From Bradyrhizobium sp. AZCC 1610 (GTDB lineage: Bacteria > Pseudomonadota > Alphaproteobacteria > Rhizobiales > Xanthobacteraceae), in contig NZ_JAZHRR010000001.1 in the NCBI RefSeq assembly GCF_036924515.1, positions 963,001-1,027,000 on the forward strand: DNA of 64,000 bases, read 5' to 3'. The notes under the pieces are model-generated. The model did not search any database and was not told where the DNA came from. It saw only the letters and a list, made by a program, of their open reading frames with translations. The translations under genes and the position numbers were made by a program. Below are positions 63,243-64,000 of this stretch, piece after piece (positions within the stretch are counted from its first letter, which is position 1; each line of letters opens with the position of its first letter).

Positions 63243-63638
63243 GTGGCCTGGACGAAATCACCACAGTCGCTGATCGATCTGTTCGACAAGTCGGTCCCGC
63301 CGGGCGCAAACATTTCCCGCCGCAAGATGTTCGGCTACCCGGCGGCCTTCGCTAACGGAAATCTCTTTATCGGCCTGCATCAGAACGATTTCATCATGCG
63401 GTTATCGGAGCAGGATCGCGCCAGGTATAGCGCCGAATTCGGCGAACGACCCTTCGAGCCCATGGTGGGTCGGCCGATGCGTGAATATGTGCGATTGCCT
63501 GAGGAGCTACTGGCCGATCCGCGCAAGCGCGCATCCTGGATCAATCTTTCGCTGCGGTATGCCGAGACAATCGCACCAAAGGCGAAGTCCCCAAAGAGAA
63601 AGCATTTGCCTCAACCGGTGAACAGGAGTCGAGCATGA
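63243..63638 (+). CDS. TfoX N-terminal domain protein
   Basis: A 131-residue protein with the TfoX/Sxy N-terminal domain: SRRKMFGYPAAFANGNLFIG near residue 26 and RLSEQDRARYSAEF, RPMREYVRLPEELLADP (each in part). TfoX proteins are linked to competence in gammaproteobacteria, but the stand-alone domain in rhizobia has no known role. A Lys/Arg-rich tail ends the protein. GTG 63243 has AAAGGAG upstream. It overlaps the next gene by four bases. Confidence 0.85.
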   Translation: MAWTKSPQSLIDLFDKSVPPGANISRRKMFGYPAAFANGNLFIGLHQNDFIMRLSEQDRARYSAEFGERPFEPMVGRPMREYVRLPEELLADPRKRASWINLSLRYAETIAPKAKSPKRKHLPQPVNRSRA

Positions 63639-63922
63639 AGAAGTTTGTGCTGCTGCATTACGGATTTGAAAAACCCACTCCGGAAATCATGGCCGCCTGG
63701 GGCAAATGGTTTGAGGCAACCAAGCCGCATACTGTAGACATGGGCGGCTTCGGCAATGGCCGAGAAATCTCGAAGGGCGGAACGAAGGACCTTCCGCTCG
63801 GCCCCGACGCCATTACCGGATTCACGATCGTCAACGCGGCAAATCTCGACGACGCGGAGAAGATGGCGCAAGGCAACCCTTTCATTTCGAGCATTCGAGT
63901 CTACGAAGTAAGGTCGAGCTAA
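63635..63922 (+). CDS. YCII-like domain protein
   Basis: A 95-residue protein resembling the YCII/DGPF family: KKFVLLHYGFEKPTPEIMAA at the start, and DAITGFTIVNAANLDDAEKM and NPFISSIRVYEV at the end. It is a small dimeric alpha-beta fold (related to muconolactone isomerases), with an unknown role. The ATG overlaps the TfoX stop (ATGA). A strong hairpin follows, so it ends the operon that begins at the HxlR promoter. Confidence 0.8.
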   Translation: MKKFVLLHYGFEKPTPEIMAAWGKWFEATKPHTVDMGGFGNGREISKGGTKDLPLGPDAITGFTIVNAANLDDAEKMAQGNPFISSIRVYEVRSS

Positions 63923-63963
63923 CCTTCTTCATCGGCGTCTTCATCTATTTGGAGGATGATGCG

Positions 63964-63994
63964 AAAGCGGCCCCGGCTATGCCGGGGCCGCTTT
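63964..63994 (+). terminator. Rho-independent terminator
   Basis: AAAGCGGCCCCGGC pairs perfectly with GCCGGGGCCGCTTT around a TAT loop, 14 pairs, and ends in a short T-run. It closes the operon at the right edge of the window. Confidence 0.88.
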
Positions 63995-64000
63995 CAGCGT

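Overview
The window looks like a chromosome segment of a Bradyrhizobium-type alphaproteobacterium (Nitrobacteraceae). The evidence is high-GC coding with frequent GTG/TTG starts, a rhizobial-type glycerol ABC operon (glpDSTPQUV), a thiO-S-G-E-C thiamin operon behind a TPP riboswitch, candidate EcfG general-stress promoters (GGAAC-N16/17-cGTT), and many short palindromic intergenic repeats of kinds common in this family. One is a roughly 500-bp repeat at 45.6-46.1 kb that is often mis-annotated as a protein. No rRNA, tRNA, CRISPR array, complete insertion sequence or integrase was seen.

Layout. 0-8.4 kb: hemE, slyX, trhO, gamma-glutamyltransferase, an FKBP isomerase, a 2-hydroxyacid dehydrogenase, a His-rich cupin, an enoyl-CoA hydratase-like protein and two VOC proteins. 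8.5-15.6 kb: a FecR-like/beta-barrel pair, a membrane glycosyltransferase, a sensor-kinase scar, an OmpA-like protein, a YcaQ-type glycosylase and a histone-like basic protein. 15.8-21 kb: an RND efflux operon (adaptor, pump, TetR) with a near-perfect palindrome as candidate operator. 21-25 kb: flavin reductase, L,D-transpeptidase and a frameshifted SMP-30 lactonase. 25.2-31.3 kb: a beta-oxidation operon (fadE, thiolase, fadJ, thioesterase) in which fadE and fadJ each carry an apparent 1-base insertion. 31.3-43 kb: small envelope and stress proteins, then glpR and the glycerol uptake/oxidation operon, with a CGNR-regulator/EamA-exporter module between glpR and glpD. 43-45.2 kb: old yellow enzyme and an SPFH protein. 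45.3-47.6 kb: a dense cluster of repeats with two small genes. 47.6-51.2 kb: an AT-richer accessory island with a TIR-domain protein, a DUF6602/PD-(D/E)XK-like protein, a small HTH protein and an orphan adenine methyltransferase. 51.2-56.2 kb: the thiamin operon. 56.4-60.1 kb: lytic transglycosylase, a small zinc-ribbon protein, a rearranged remnant of a two-component system, two PRC-barrel proteins and dodecin. 60.3-64 kb: a DUF4403 protein and a small HxlR-regulated operon.

How the genes work together. Fatty acids are oxidised by the fad cluster. Glycerol is imported by GlpSTPQUV, whose two ATPases look asymmetric, with one consensus and one degenerate ATP site. Glycerol-3-phosphate is oxidised by GlpD, probably under GlpR. 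Thiazole and pyrimidine synthesis for thiamin is controlled by the riboswitch. The most notable accessory content is the TIR plus nuclease-like pair, a plausible anti-phage or abortive-infection system in which a TIR NADase would be paired with a PD-(D/E)XK-like partner. The three single-base frameshifts in otherwise intact metabolic genes may be assembly errors and should be checked before being treated as gene loss.
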